From positions 1-34,045 of IMG/VR virus record IMGVR_UViG_3300033233_000110: 34,045 nt of DNA. One strand, 5' to 3'. The translations under genes and the position numbers were made by a program. The DNA is from a virus. Positions 17,163 to 21,736 of this stretch are shown in pieces. How positions within the stretch are numbered: position 1 is the first letter of the stretch; each line of letters begins with the position of its first letter. The notes beneath the pieces were generated by a model. That model did not search any database. It had not been told where the DNA came from and was given only the letters and a program-made list of their open reading frames with translations.

Positions 17163-17469
17163 GCTCTTTGTAGTTTATCAGGGGTGTAGTGCAACGGACA
17201 GCACACAGACCATCCTGCCTGTAATGAAGGTTCGAATCCTTCCACCCCTGTTATTGACTATAAAGAGCGGGGTGGAGTTATCTCCTGTCACGGCTTCAAG
17301 CTGTAACCCCGCAAGAAACCCTGTATCCGCACAGGAACACAAACGATTCCAGTCCAATGCTACTGGTGACTGGATAGCCACAACCTTGGCGATACCTGAA
17401 ATATGGATGGTAGCGGCAGGAGATGACTGCCTTTAATGGCAAGGACGAGTAGCAGTCCGTCATCTCCTG
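17163..17469 (+). ncRNA. Multi-domain structured RNA region containing a tRNA-like fold
   Basis: No convincing protein gene lies between 17087 and 17566. Instead a chain of helices is visible. A 12-bp helix (17163-17174 with 17257-17268, one G-U pair) encloses the tRNA-like domain. A three-way element follows, closed by GCGGGGT/ACCCCGC (17267-17273 with 17306-17312), holding GGAG/CTCC and ACGGC/GCTGT hairpins. Next come CCTGT/ACAGG (17320-17335) and TCCAGTC/GACTGGA (17348-17374). Last is an 11-bp helix CAGGAGATGAC/GTCATCTCCTG (17417-17469) enclosing two perfect 4-bp hairpins with only one unpaired linker base. This density is far above that of the coding DNA around it. Family unknown; bacterial Y RNAs also join a tRNA-like module to a long stem, a loose analogy only. 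Confidence 0.6.
17180..17250 (+). tRNA. tRNA-like sequence with a degenerate anticodon arm
   Basis: Acceptor AGGGGTG pairs perfectly with CACCCCT, followed by discriminator G (17250). The D-arm is GTGC/GCAC with an AACGGACA loop. The T-arm is GAAGG-TTCGAAT-CCTTC. The body resembles glutamine-type tRNAs (GGGGTGTAGTG start). The anticodon arm is abnormal: the best pairing is CAGAC with GCCTG, with an A-C mismatch and a 6-base loop CATCCT, so no standard anticodon can be assigned, and the total of 71 bases is short. CCA is not encoded. It could be a decayed tRNA, a tRNA mimic or an RNase P processing signal. Confidence 0.6.
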
Positions 17470-17496
17470 ATAATTCTTTTATGAGTAACGGGACAC

Positions 17497-17524
17497 TTGA
17501 TTTTTTTTCAAAGAGGAGTAAAAT
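17497..17524 (+). promoter_or_regulatory. Promoter of the shared GAGTAtAAT type, before the holin-like gene
   Basis: TTGATT (17497-17502), 16 bp, TAAAAT (17519-17524). The T-rich spacer and the GAG just before the -10 match the promoters at 18264, 19801 and 20031; this is the weakest match of the four. Confidence 0.5.
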
Positions 17525-17531
17525 AAATATA

Positions 17532-17545
17532 TAGTCGAAAGACTA
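17532..17545 (+). other. Small hairpin with GAAA tetraloop in the leader
   Basis: TAGTC-GAAA-GACTA: five base pairs closed by a GNRA-type loop, just downstream of the promoter and 21 bases before the holin-like ATG. It may stabilise the mRNA 5' end. Confidence 0.5.
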
Positions 17546-17566
17546 AAACATTAAACAAATAAAACT

Positions 17567-17791
17567 ATGGATATATTTGTTGGTGCCATCGTTTCATTAA
17601 TAGTTGAATTAATAAAGAAAATAACGGGTGCTGAAGATTGGTTGGCTACTTTGATTCTTATTATAGTATCAATAGTAGCTGCTGGATTATATAGCTATTT
17701 ATCAGCAGTTGGAGTATGGGATAAAGTAGTTCCCATCCTAGTTAGTGCTGCTGGTATATATAACTTATTTATCCAGAAATTCGAGAAATAA
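17567..17791 (+). CDS. Probable holin
   Basis: This 74-residue protein has two hydrophobic stretches, TLILIIVSIVAAGLYSYL (about 28-45) and VVPILVSAAGIYNLFI (about 54-69), after an amphipathic N-terminus (FVGAIVSLIVELIKKI), and ends with a short charged tail (QKFEK). Size and layout fit small phage holins, which permeabilise the inner membrane at lysis. The next gene is a lysozyme-like enzyme, supporting a lysis pair. The start context is AAAACTATG. The downstream frame is +1 relative to this gene and stays open across its 3' end. Confidence 0.7.
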   Translation: MDIFVGAIVSLIVELIKKITGAEDWLATLILIIVSIVAAGLYSYLSAVGVWDKVVPILVSAAGIYNLFIQKFEK

Positions 17792-17795
17792 AGCC

Positions 17796-18245
17796 TTGTT
17801 TACTAGATTCAGGAAGGCGTTGCTATGGGTGCTGGTAGGGGCTACTTCTGGATTATCTATTTTTATTCCTTGGAACCTCTCAACTCGGCTAACAACTGAG
17901 ACGAACCCAGGCCAGTATCAATACCAAAAGCCTTCTGACAATTTAGCTACTTGGATAGATAAACTGGAAGAATACGAATGTAAAGATTGTCCGATTGGTT
18001 TTAGCAGAATAGACAGTAATGGTCTGCGTTCTTATGGTTGCTTACAATTTCAAAAAGAAACCTTCTTACTTAACCTTAAAAAATACTATCCAGAAACTTA
18101 TAATAATATTCAAGGAAACGAGTGGCAGAACTTAATTTACGATTGCGATTTCCAAAAGCAATTAGCTTATAAAATGATTAAAGACAATCCAGATAATATT
18201 TGGCACTGGGCTCTGTCTATAAAAAGAGGACTGGGAAAACCGTAA
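17796..18245 (+). CDS. Membrane-anchored lysozyme/transglycosylase-like lysis enzyme
   Basis: About 149 residues. A basic N-terminus and a hydrophobic segment (ALLWVLVGATSGLSIFI) form a signal anchor. The remaining region has WIDKLEEYE, a candidate catalytic Glu, followed by SYGCLQFQKETF, like the S.G..Q motif of SLT-type transglycosylases, and a final WHWALSIKRGLGK. There are also paired Cys (CKDC). The start is uncertain: the frame has no ATG before the catalytic region. TTG at 17796, four bases after the holin stop, is my choice; GTG at 17745 inside the holin gene, or TTG at 17820, are alternatives. A +1 frameshift fusing it to the holin is also possible. Confidence 0.65.
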   Translation: MFTRFRKALLWVLVGATSGLSIFIPWNLSTRLTTETNPGQYQYQKPSDNLATWIDKLEEYECKDCPIGFSRIDSNGLRSYGCLQFQKETFLLNLKKYYPETYNNIQGNEWQNLIYDCDFQKQLAYKMIKDNPDNIWHWALSIKRGLGKP

Positions 18246-18246
18246 G

Positions 18247-18255
18247 TTATCCACA
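18247..18255 (+). promoter_or_regulatory. Perfect DnaA box
   Basis: TTATCCACA, the consensus binding site for host initiator DnaA, eight bases before the -35 of the next promoter. A second perfect box in opposite orientation lies at 20017-20025, also just before a promoter. Confidence 0.65.
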
Positions 18256-18263
18256 TAAAACTC

Positions 18264-18291
18264 TTGACTTTTTAAAAAATAAGAGTATAAT
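18264..18291 (+). promoter_or_regulatory. Promoter for the leader and initiator gene
   Basis: TTGACT (18264-18269), 16 bp, TATAAT (18286-18291), with GAG immediately before the -10 and a T-then-A-rich spacer as in the promoters at 19801 and 20031. Expected transcript start is about 18298. Confidence 0.8.
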
Positions 18292-18313
18292 GGTGATAAA
18301 ATAAAATACAACT

Positions 18314-18406
18314 ATGAACAAGGTTTCCAGATATATGTATAAACTTTTAAAAGATAAAAAACCGACTATCAGCTTTGGTTTTGTCTGGAAACCTGTTCAC
18401 TGGTAG
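18314..18406 (+). CDS. Possible 30-residue leader peptide
   Basis: This short frame, ATG in the context caactATG to TAG, encodes a basic aromatic peptide (MNKVSRYMYKLLKDKK, then a PTISFGFVWKPVHW part). It lies wholly within the leader RNA. Its start codon is in the 5' strand of one hairpin and its stop in the 3' strand of the competing terminator hairpin. This is the layout of a translated attenuator leader, but the frame could also be chance. Confidence 0.4.
   Translation: MNKVSRYMYKLLKDKKPTISFGFVWKPVHW
18316..18398 (+). promoter_or_regulatory. Competing (antiterminator-like) stem of the initiator leader
   Basis: GAACA plus GGTTTCCAGA (18316-18331, one bulged A at 18321) pairs perfectly with TCTGGAAACCTGTTC (18384-18398), 15 bp. 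Its 3' strand is the loop of the terminator hairpin, and the terminator's 5' strand lies in this stem's loop, so the two either exclude each other or form a pseudoknot. Confidence 0.7.
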
Positions 18407-18416
18407 TCGGTTTTTT
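18356..18416 (+). terminator. Intrinsic terminator upstream of the initiator gene
   Basis: AAAAAACCGACTA (18356-18368) pairs with TAGTCGGTTTTTT (18404-18416). Four further pairs inside (18369-18372 with 18400-18403, one G-U) make 17 bp, with a 27-base loop and a run of six U. It is 13 bases before the next ATG, so it would reduce transcription of the initiator gene unless the competing stem forms. Confidence 0.78.
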
Positions 18417-18429
18417 GTATTTTAAAACT

Positions 18430-19272
18430 ATGAACAATAATGAATTTGAGTTGGAGAAACAATTGGTTATTCTCTCAACTCCAACAATCAATAAATTATT
18501 ATCATTAGGAAAAGAAGGAGTAGATGCTTTGACTTTGTATGTTTTTTACTATCATACTGCTAAATGGCAAGACACAAATCAGCCAAAAGCCACTCCCACT
18601 TATTGCATGAAGGGATTAAGATGGGGAGATGAAAGATTTAAAAAAGCGGATAGAATTTTAAGAGATTTACAATTAGTAGAAAAGGTGCCCCAAAAGGATA
18701 AAAAAGGAAGAATTACTGGTTGGTATGTAAGACTAAATTATATCTGGACCACTAATAAAGTTAATGAATTAAATCCAGAAGGGGTTAAAACCACACGGGT
18801 GGAAAATCCACCTGGTGGACAATCTGGCACAAATGCTTTAAGTGTTAATAATATAAATGCTTTAAGTGTTAATACTAATATTGTTGGGGAACCCCAAAAC
18901 CCCAACGATGGCGTAAAAGAAATAAATAAAGAAGAAAAACCTTTCTCATTAGATGAATATATAAACTCTCTAATAAATAATTCTCGCCGAGACCTTCACA
19001 TTATTGGTATCTATTGGCAACGAAAGAGACCGATTGTAGATAATAAGAAAGCCGCCGAGAAGGAACTTAAAATGTTATTAAAAGCTGGTAATGAGTTAGT
19101 GGATTTCTCAGATGATAGAATTTATGAGACAATGAATTATTTAGAGGATTATGCGGACTTTAAGTGGAACTTGTATACTGTTAGAAAATATATAACCGAG
19201 GATTTAGATAATTTAATCTATAAAGCAAAATTAAAAGAAGGTCGAGATGAACCCCTCCGCCGAAAATTTTAA
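18430..19272 (+). CDS. Replication initiator / replisome-organiser-like protein
   Basis: The protein has 280 residues. The N-terminal ~110 residues look like a winged helix: VDALTLYVFYYHTAKWQ, then ATPTYCMKGLRWGDERFKKADRILRDLQLVEKVPQKDKKGRITGWYVRLNYIW. A low-complexity Asn/Gly/Pro linker (about 115-170) precedes a helical C-terminal domain (DLHIIGIYWQRKRPIVDNKKAAEKELKMLL...). This matches the two-domain layout of phage initiators such as lambda O-like and DnaD-like proteins. The linker DNA contains direct repeats and palindromes, as in phages whose origin lies inside the initiator gene. ATG 18430 (AAAACTATG) is preferred over a TTG at 18415 inside the terminator. Expression is probably controlled by the leader just upstream. 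Confidence 0.68.
   Translation: MNNNEFELEKQLVILSTPTINKLLSLGKEGVDALTLYVFYYHTAKWQDTNQPKATPTYCMKGLRWGDERFKKADRILRDLQLVEKVPQKDKKGRITGWYVRLNYIWTTNKVNELNPEGVKTTRVENPPGGQSGTNALSVNNINALSVNTNIVGEPQNPNDGVKEINKEEKPFSLDEYINSLINNSRRDLHIIGIYWQRKRPIVDNKKAAEKELKMLLKAGNELVDFSDDRIYETMNYLEDYADFKWNLYTVRKYITEDLDNLIYKAKLKEGRDEPLRRKF
18798..18906. repeat. Repeats and palindromes in the initiator linker: candidate origin
   Basis: GGTGGA/TCCACC (18798-18812) overlaps the palindrome CCACCTGGTGG (18808-18818). An 18-base direct repeat AATGCTTTAAGTGTTAAT occurs at 18832-18849 and 18856-18873, 24 bases apart. GTTGGGG/CCCCAAC (18883-18906) forms a 7-bp hairpin. AT-rich DNA lies between these. Iterons in an initiator linker are typical of lambdoid-type origins; function here is inferred. 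Confidence 0.5.
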
Positions 19273-19283
19273 ATTTTCAAACT

Positions 19284-19604
19284 ATGTTTGAACACATATT
19301 TTCAGATCCTCACCCACAAAAATTACCAGACGAGCTGGTAGAACAAATAAATACTTACAAAGAAGCAATTAAACCAAGAGCAATGTTCGTTAAGAAATCA
19401 GTTAATAAGAAGGATTGGGAAGATTTCTATCAATATAGTTCTTATTGTAGATTAGGCGAGACGCCAGATAAAAAAATATCAATTGGTTTTGTAGCAGCTA
19501 ATGAAATACCAGTGGGTTGTGATCCAATGAATGAAAGCGATTTAACTATTTTCCAAGCGTGGGCTAAATCTTATAATTATTATCCAAGACCTTTTACAAA
19601 TTAA
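19284..19604 (+). CDS. Hypothetical protein, 106 aa
   Basis: No family recognised. The protein opens with a short segment MFEHIFSDPHPQKLPDELVEQINTY, contains a Lys/Asp/Tyr-rich middle (KSVNKKDWEDFYQYSSYCRLGE) and ends ...FQAWAKSYNYYPRPFTN; there are two Cys and no membrane segment. The ATG in tcaaactATG follows the initiator stop by 11 bases, so it is co-transcribed with it. Location suggests a small replication-associated or host-modifying early protein. Confidence 0.65.
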   Translation: MFEHIFSDPHPQKLPDELVEQINTYKEAIKPRAMFVKKSVNKKDWEDFYQYSSYCRLGETPDKKISIGFVAANEIPVGCDPMNESDLTIFQAWAKSYNYYPRPFTN

Positions 19605-19609
19605 AAACT

Positions 19610-19804
19610 ATGGCTAAATATTATTCTCATATTAAAGGACAAGGTCCAGAAGCAAGTGAGAAACAAAAACGATTAATATATCAATATTATAAAATGGGTA
19701 AAACAGATAAAGAGGGATTTGAGATAGTAAGAAAGGTATTTGTTAGTTTTACTACTTACAGATTAAAACAGATAATTAAAGAAATGAAAGCATCAGGGAT
19801 TTGA
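19610..19804 (+). CDS. Small basic helical protein, possible DNA-binding
   Basis: The 64-residue protein is mostly helical and basic (QKRLIYQYYKMGKTDKEGFEIVRKVFVSFTTYRLKQIIKEMK). The YYKMGKTDKEGFEIVRK...TTYRLKQII pattern could be a helix-turn-helix of the resolvase/transposase type, but it is weak. It starts at AAAAACTATG, five bases after the preceding stop, and ends with TGA, of which the last bases form the -35 TTGACA of the next promoter. It closes the transcript started at 18264. Confidence 0.6.
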   Translation: MAKYYSHIKGQGPEASEKQKRLIYQYYKMGKTDKEGFEIVRKVFVSFTTYRLKQIIKEMKASGI

Positions 19805-19829
19805 CATTTTTTGAAAATAGGAGTATAAT
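19801..19829 (+). promoter_or_regulatory. Consensus sigma70-type promoter for the small HTH gene
   Basis: TTGACA (19801-19806), 17 bp, TATAAT (19824-19829), a perfect match to the bacterial housekeeping consensus. The spacer and GGAG before the -10 are almost the same as in the promoter at 20031. The -35 overlaps the stop of the preceding gene. Confidence 0.88.
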
Positions 19830-19853
19830 AGAGGTAATAATAAAATAACAAAT

Positions 19854-20006
19854 ATGAAACGAAGTATTTATCAAATTAGAAGACTTGAGCAATTAAAAAA
19901 GAAAGCAATTCAATTGTATAAGCAGGGTTATACATTAAGACAGGTTGGACAGTTAGTGGGCAGAAGCCATCAGTGGGTTGCGTTAGTGCTTAAAGAAAAA
20001 AGGTGA
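19854..20006 (+). CDS. 50-residue helix-turn-helix regulator
   Basis: Too short for usual gene finders, this frame runs from ATG to TGA 24 bases after a perfect promoter -10. Residues about 16-48 (KAIQLYKQGYTLRQVGQLVGRSHQWVALVLKEK) are a clear helix-turn-helix of the resolvase/sigma-like kind: a helix, a G-Y-T turn, then the recognition helix. Placed between two promoters of nearly identical sequence, it could bind and control one or both. It ends 24 bases before the next -35. No dimerisation domain is evident, so it would act as a small dimer through the HTH or as a monomer. Confidence 0.75.
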   Translation: MKRSIYQIRRLEQLKKKAIQLYKQGYTLRQVGQLVGRSHQWVALVLKEKR

Positions 20007-20016
20007 AATATTAAAA

Positions 20017-20025
20017 TGTGGATAA
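20017..20025 (-). promoter_or_regulatory. Perfect DnaA box, reverse orientation
   Basis: TGTGGATAA is the complement of TTATCCACA. It ends five bases before the -35 at 20031. With the box at 18247 it brackets the initiator and HTH genes. Confidence 0.65.
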
Positions 20026-20030
20026 CTTAC

Positions 20031-20058
20031 TTGACAATTTTTGAAATAGGAGTATAAT
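20031..20058 (+). promoter_or_regulatory. Promoter for the structured RNA and the early genes
   Basis: TTGACA (20031-20036), 16 bp, TATAAT (20053-20058), preceded by GAG and by a T/A-rich spacer like that at 19801. The expected start near 20065 lies just before the first strand of the structured RNA. Confidence 0.85.
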
Positions 20059-20084
20059 GATAGTAAGAGAAACTTAAAAAAGCA

Positions 20085-20259
20085 AATAAGGAAGATAGCT
20101 AGCAGCTGGCAATTATATAAGCCACAAGAGCTATAACTCTATCTCTCCTTATTAAAATGATGGACTTCCCTGTTCGAATATCCAGTTGAGACGATACCAC
20201 AGGGAGTATCGCAATTAAGCCAAGAGGCGAACATACTGGAAACGGCAGGGCAGTCCATC
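20085..20259 (+). ncRNA. Structured leader RNA or ncRNA with switchable helices
   Basis: Between 20007 and 20306 there is no protein gene. Domain 1: AATAAGGA plus AGATAG (20085-20098) pairs with CTATCT, a bulged C, and TCCTTATT (20139-20153), 14 bp, capped by TGGC/GCCA (20107-20124). Domain 2: GATGGACT/AGTCCATC (20159-20166 with 20252-20259) continues, after one mismatch, as CCCTG/CAGGG and then TCCAGT/ACTGGA (20181-20186 with 20235-20240), enclosing CGATAC/GTATCG (20192-20211). The loop of the last hairpin holds ACAGGGA, which can also pair with TCCCTGT at 20167-20173, giving an alternative fold or pseudoknot. It follows a strong promoter and precedes small early genes. A riboswitch-like leader or a free RNA are both possible; no known family recognised. 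Confidence 0.62.
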
Positions 20260-20279
20260 GCTCATTGTTTCTCTGCTCC

Positions 20280-20342
20280 ACCGCACAAACTTTAAAATAT
20301 AAAACTATGGATAAAATATATTGTATCTTAGACATGTGCGGT
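20280..20342 (+). promoter_or_regulatory. 8-bp inverted repeat around a start codon
   Basis: ACCGCACA (20280-20287) and TGTGCGGT (20335-20342) are perfect complements, 47 bases apart. The ATG at 20307 and its A-rich start region are in the loop, so pairing would leave the start exposed while tying the first ten codons to the leader. Confidence 0.45.
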
Positions 20343-20435
20343 ACAAAACAAGAATATTTTAATTTAATAATTGGTTTAGCTTTATTCTTCGTGATTCTTG
20401 GAATTGGAATTTATTTAAGAGATAAACAAAACTAA
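20307..20435 (+). CDS. Small membrane protein, 42 aa
   Basis: ATG in AAAACTATG context. The protein has a short polar head with two Cys (YCILDMCGT) and one transmembrane helix (FNLIIGLALFFVILGIGIYL), ending in a basic tail (RDKQN). Its stop is one base before the next ATG, typical of coupled genes. Small single-span proteins of this type are common among phage early genes, often acting on host membrane functions, but none can be assigned. It is the first gene of the transcript starting at the promoter at 20031. Confidence 0.68.
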   Translation: MDKIYCILDMCGTKQEYFNLIIGLALFFVILGIGIYLRDKQN

Positions 20436-20436
20436 T

Positions 20437-20658
20437 ATGACTAAAAAATCAAACAAAAAATCGATTAACTATTATGATACCCCACTACAGCGAAGGCAAT
20501 ATGGTAATTTATATGTAGATATTATGTCTGCTTTAACTGGTGTAATGGATGCACATAAAAACGATATTGCTGGAGCTGATGTAGATATTTATGTCTTTAT
20601 TAATAATAATCAACAAAACTATGGAGAAAATAACTTGGACAATCAAAACAATAAATAA
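20437..20658 (+). CDS. Hypothetical protein, 73 aa
   Basis: A basic head (TKKSNKKS) precedes a helical YGNLYVDIMSALTGVMDAHK segment and a strand VDIYVFI, then an Asn/Gln-rich tail. No family is recognised. It begins one base after the small membrane protein, and its last 38 bases overlap the next gene in another frame. Probably an early accessory protein. Confidence 0.6.
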   Translation: MTKKSNKKSINYYDTPLQRRQYGNLYVDIMSALTGVMDAHKNDIAGADVDIYVFINNNQQNYGENNLDNQNNK

Positions 20659-20845
20659 ACAAACTCAAGAACCAATTGAGTTTGAAATAACTACTTTGGG
20701 TTATCACCCAGAAATTGCTAGAGATAAAGCTATTATTCAATTAGCGAGACAATATCCTGATACAAACTATTATTCTGATGATTTGGTGATTACCCAAAAA
20801 GAAACTCAAAAAGTAGAAATTGGTACTACTTATGGTGGTGCCTAA
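20621..20845 (+). CDS. Hypothetical protein, 74 aa
   Basis: The ATG at 20621 is chosen because it has the AAAACTATG context; an in-frame ATG at 20591 lies further inside the upstream gene. The product (MEKITWTIKTINKQTQEP...GYHPEIARDKAIIQLARQYPDTNYYSDDLVITQ) reads as strand-strand-helix-strand, a small alpha/beta fold of the kind seen in many phage early proteins. Function unknown. Confidence 0.62.
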   Translation: MEKITWTIKTINKQTQEPIEFEITTLGYHPEIARDKAIIQLARQYPDTNYYSDDLVITQKETQKVEIGTTYGGA

Positions 20846-20876
20846 AAATAATAAACTTTAATTTAATAATAAAACT

Positions 20877-21338
20877 ATGGAAAAAATAATTCAGAAATGT
20901 CCTCAGTGCGGTGCAGAGATGAAATTTATCCCCGCTGGAGTAAGTAAAAAAGGTAATCCTTATAAAGCTTTCTTCTCTTGTCCTAGCTGTGGCTATACTT
21001 TAAATGCTCCTGATGATATAGCTAAAAGGTTTGCTAATCAAAAACCCGAAACAGAACAAGAGAGAATTGAAAGATTAGCACGAGAAAAACAAGAAAGAAT
21101 TCAACAACTTCACCAAGAAAAAACAGATAATATTAATTGGATTTCAGCAATGAAAGAGGCAATTGAATTAGTTGCCAATCACCCAATATTTAAGGATATT
21201 AAAGATGAAAATACTTTATGGATTAAGATATTAGCTTACAGAGATTTTATTTATAAGGAATATACTAAAGAAAACGATAAGATAGTTGAAGGTGAGGATT
21301 TATCAGTTTTAGAAGCTGATGATGAAAATAATCAATAA
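20877..21338 (+). CDS. Zinc-ribbon protein, topoisomerase-type knuckle
   Basis: The 153-residue protein opens with CPQCGAEM (about residues 8-15) and CPSCGYT (about 35-41), a four-Cys zinc ribbon like those at the C-terminus of type I topoisomerases, with a GNPYKAFFSCP strand pair typical of single-strand DNA contact. A charged helix (about 58-90, RIERLAREKQERIQQLHQEK) and a helical C-terminal domain follow. It may bind single-stranded DNA or RNA during replication or recombination. Start context AAAACTATG. Confidence 0.72.
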   Translation: MEKIIQKCPQCGAEMKFIPAGVSKKGNPYKAFFSCPSCGYTLNAPDDIAKRFANQKPETEQERIERLAREKQERIQQLHQEKTDNINWISAMKEAIELVANHPIFKDIKDENTLWIKILAYRDFIYKEYTKENDKIVEGEDLSVLEADDENNQ

Positions 21339-21343
21339 TAACT

Positions 21344-21736
21344 ATGACAGAAGAAAAACAAATTAAAGATTATGTTTTAAAAATTAAGGGTAAGGTTTCT
21401 TTACTGGAACCTGTTGAATTAGATAATAACTATCATCTGGAGATTGAGGGCTCTATTGAAAGCGTTAAAGATAAAAGCGAACACGATGGCACTTATATCA
21501 GATATTATGAGTTAGAACCGATTGTGGTTAATCTAATAACAAACATTGGCAAAACGATTAAAGCAAAAGACCCACGAAGTTGGTCGCAGAAATTCAGAGC
21601 CAAGATAAAATTCCAATACGATAATTCTAATGTTCCTTATGAGTTTGATTCAGTATACGAAACAATATATAAATATCTTATTGCTCACTCAGACGAATTA
21701 TTTAATTTAGCAATTAAAAAACTTCAAAATGATTAA
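21344..21736 (+). CDS. Beta-rich protein, possible OB-fold
   Basis: This 130-residue protein has alternating strands (YHLEIEGSIESVKDKSEHDG, YIRYYELEPIVVNLITNIG, FRAKIKFQYDN) followed by a C-terminal helix (VYETIYKYLIAHSDELFNLAIKKL). The pattern could be an OB-like nucleic-acid-binding domain, which would fit its place after a zinc-ribbon protein, but there is no diagnostic motif. The last eight bases overlap the next start. Call is tentative. Confidence 0.62.
   Translation: MTEEKQIKDYVLKIKGKVSLLEPVELDNNYHLEIEGSIESVKDKSEHDGTYIRYYELEPIVVNLITNIGKTIKAKDPRSWSQKFRAKIKFQYDNSNVPYEFDSVYETIYKYLIAHSDELFNLAIKKLQND

Noticed and set aside
17131-17436. Open reading frame of about 100 codons, and another on the minus strand at 17178-17381
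   Set aside because: Both run through the tRNA-like and structured RNA region, lack start signals and have unnatural compositions. RNA helices explain the sequence better.
17417-17469. Hammerhead-type self-cleaving ribozyme
   Set aside because: The three-way junction and GGAC/GTCC stem look similar, but the CUGAUGA and GAAA core is absent on both strands.
19610-20006. Use of TGA as a sense codon (host with altered code)
   Set aside because: TGA ends credible genes at 16391, 19804 and 20006 and long genes have no in-frame TGA, so the standard code fits.
20159-20259. Group I intron or RNase P RNA
   Set aside because: No intron core (P, Q, R, S) or RNase P consensus was seen and there is no interrupted gene; left as an unclassified structured RNA.
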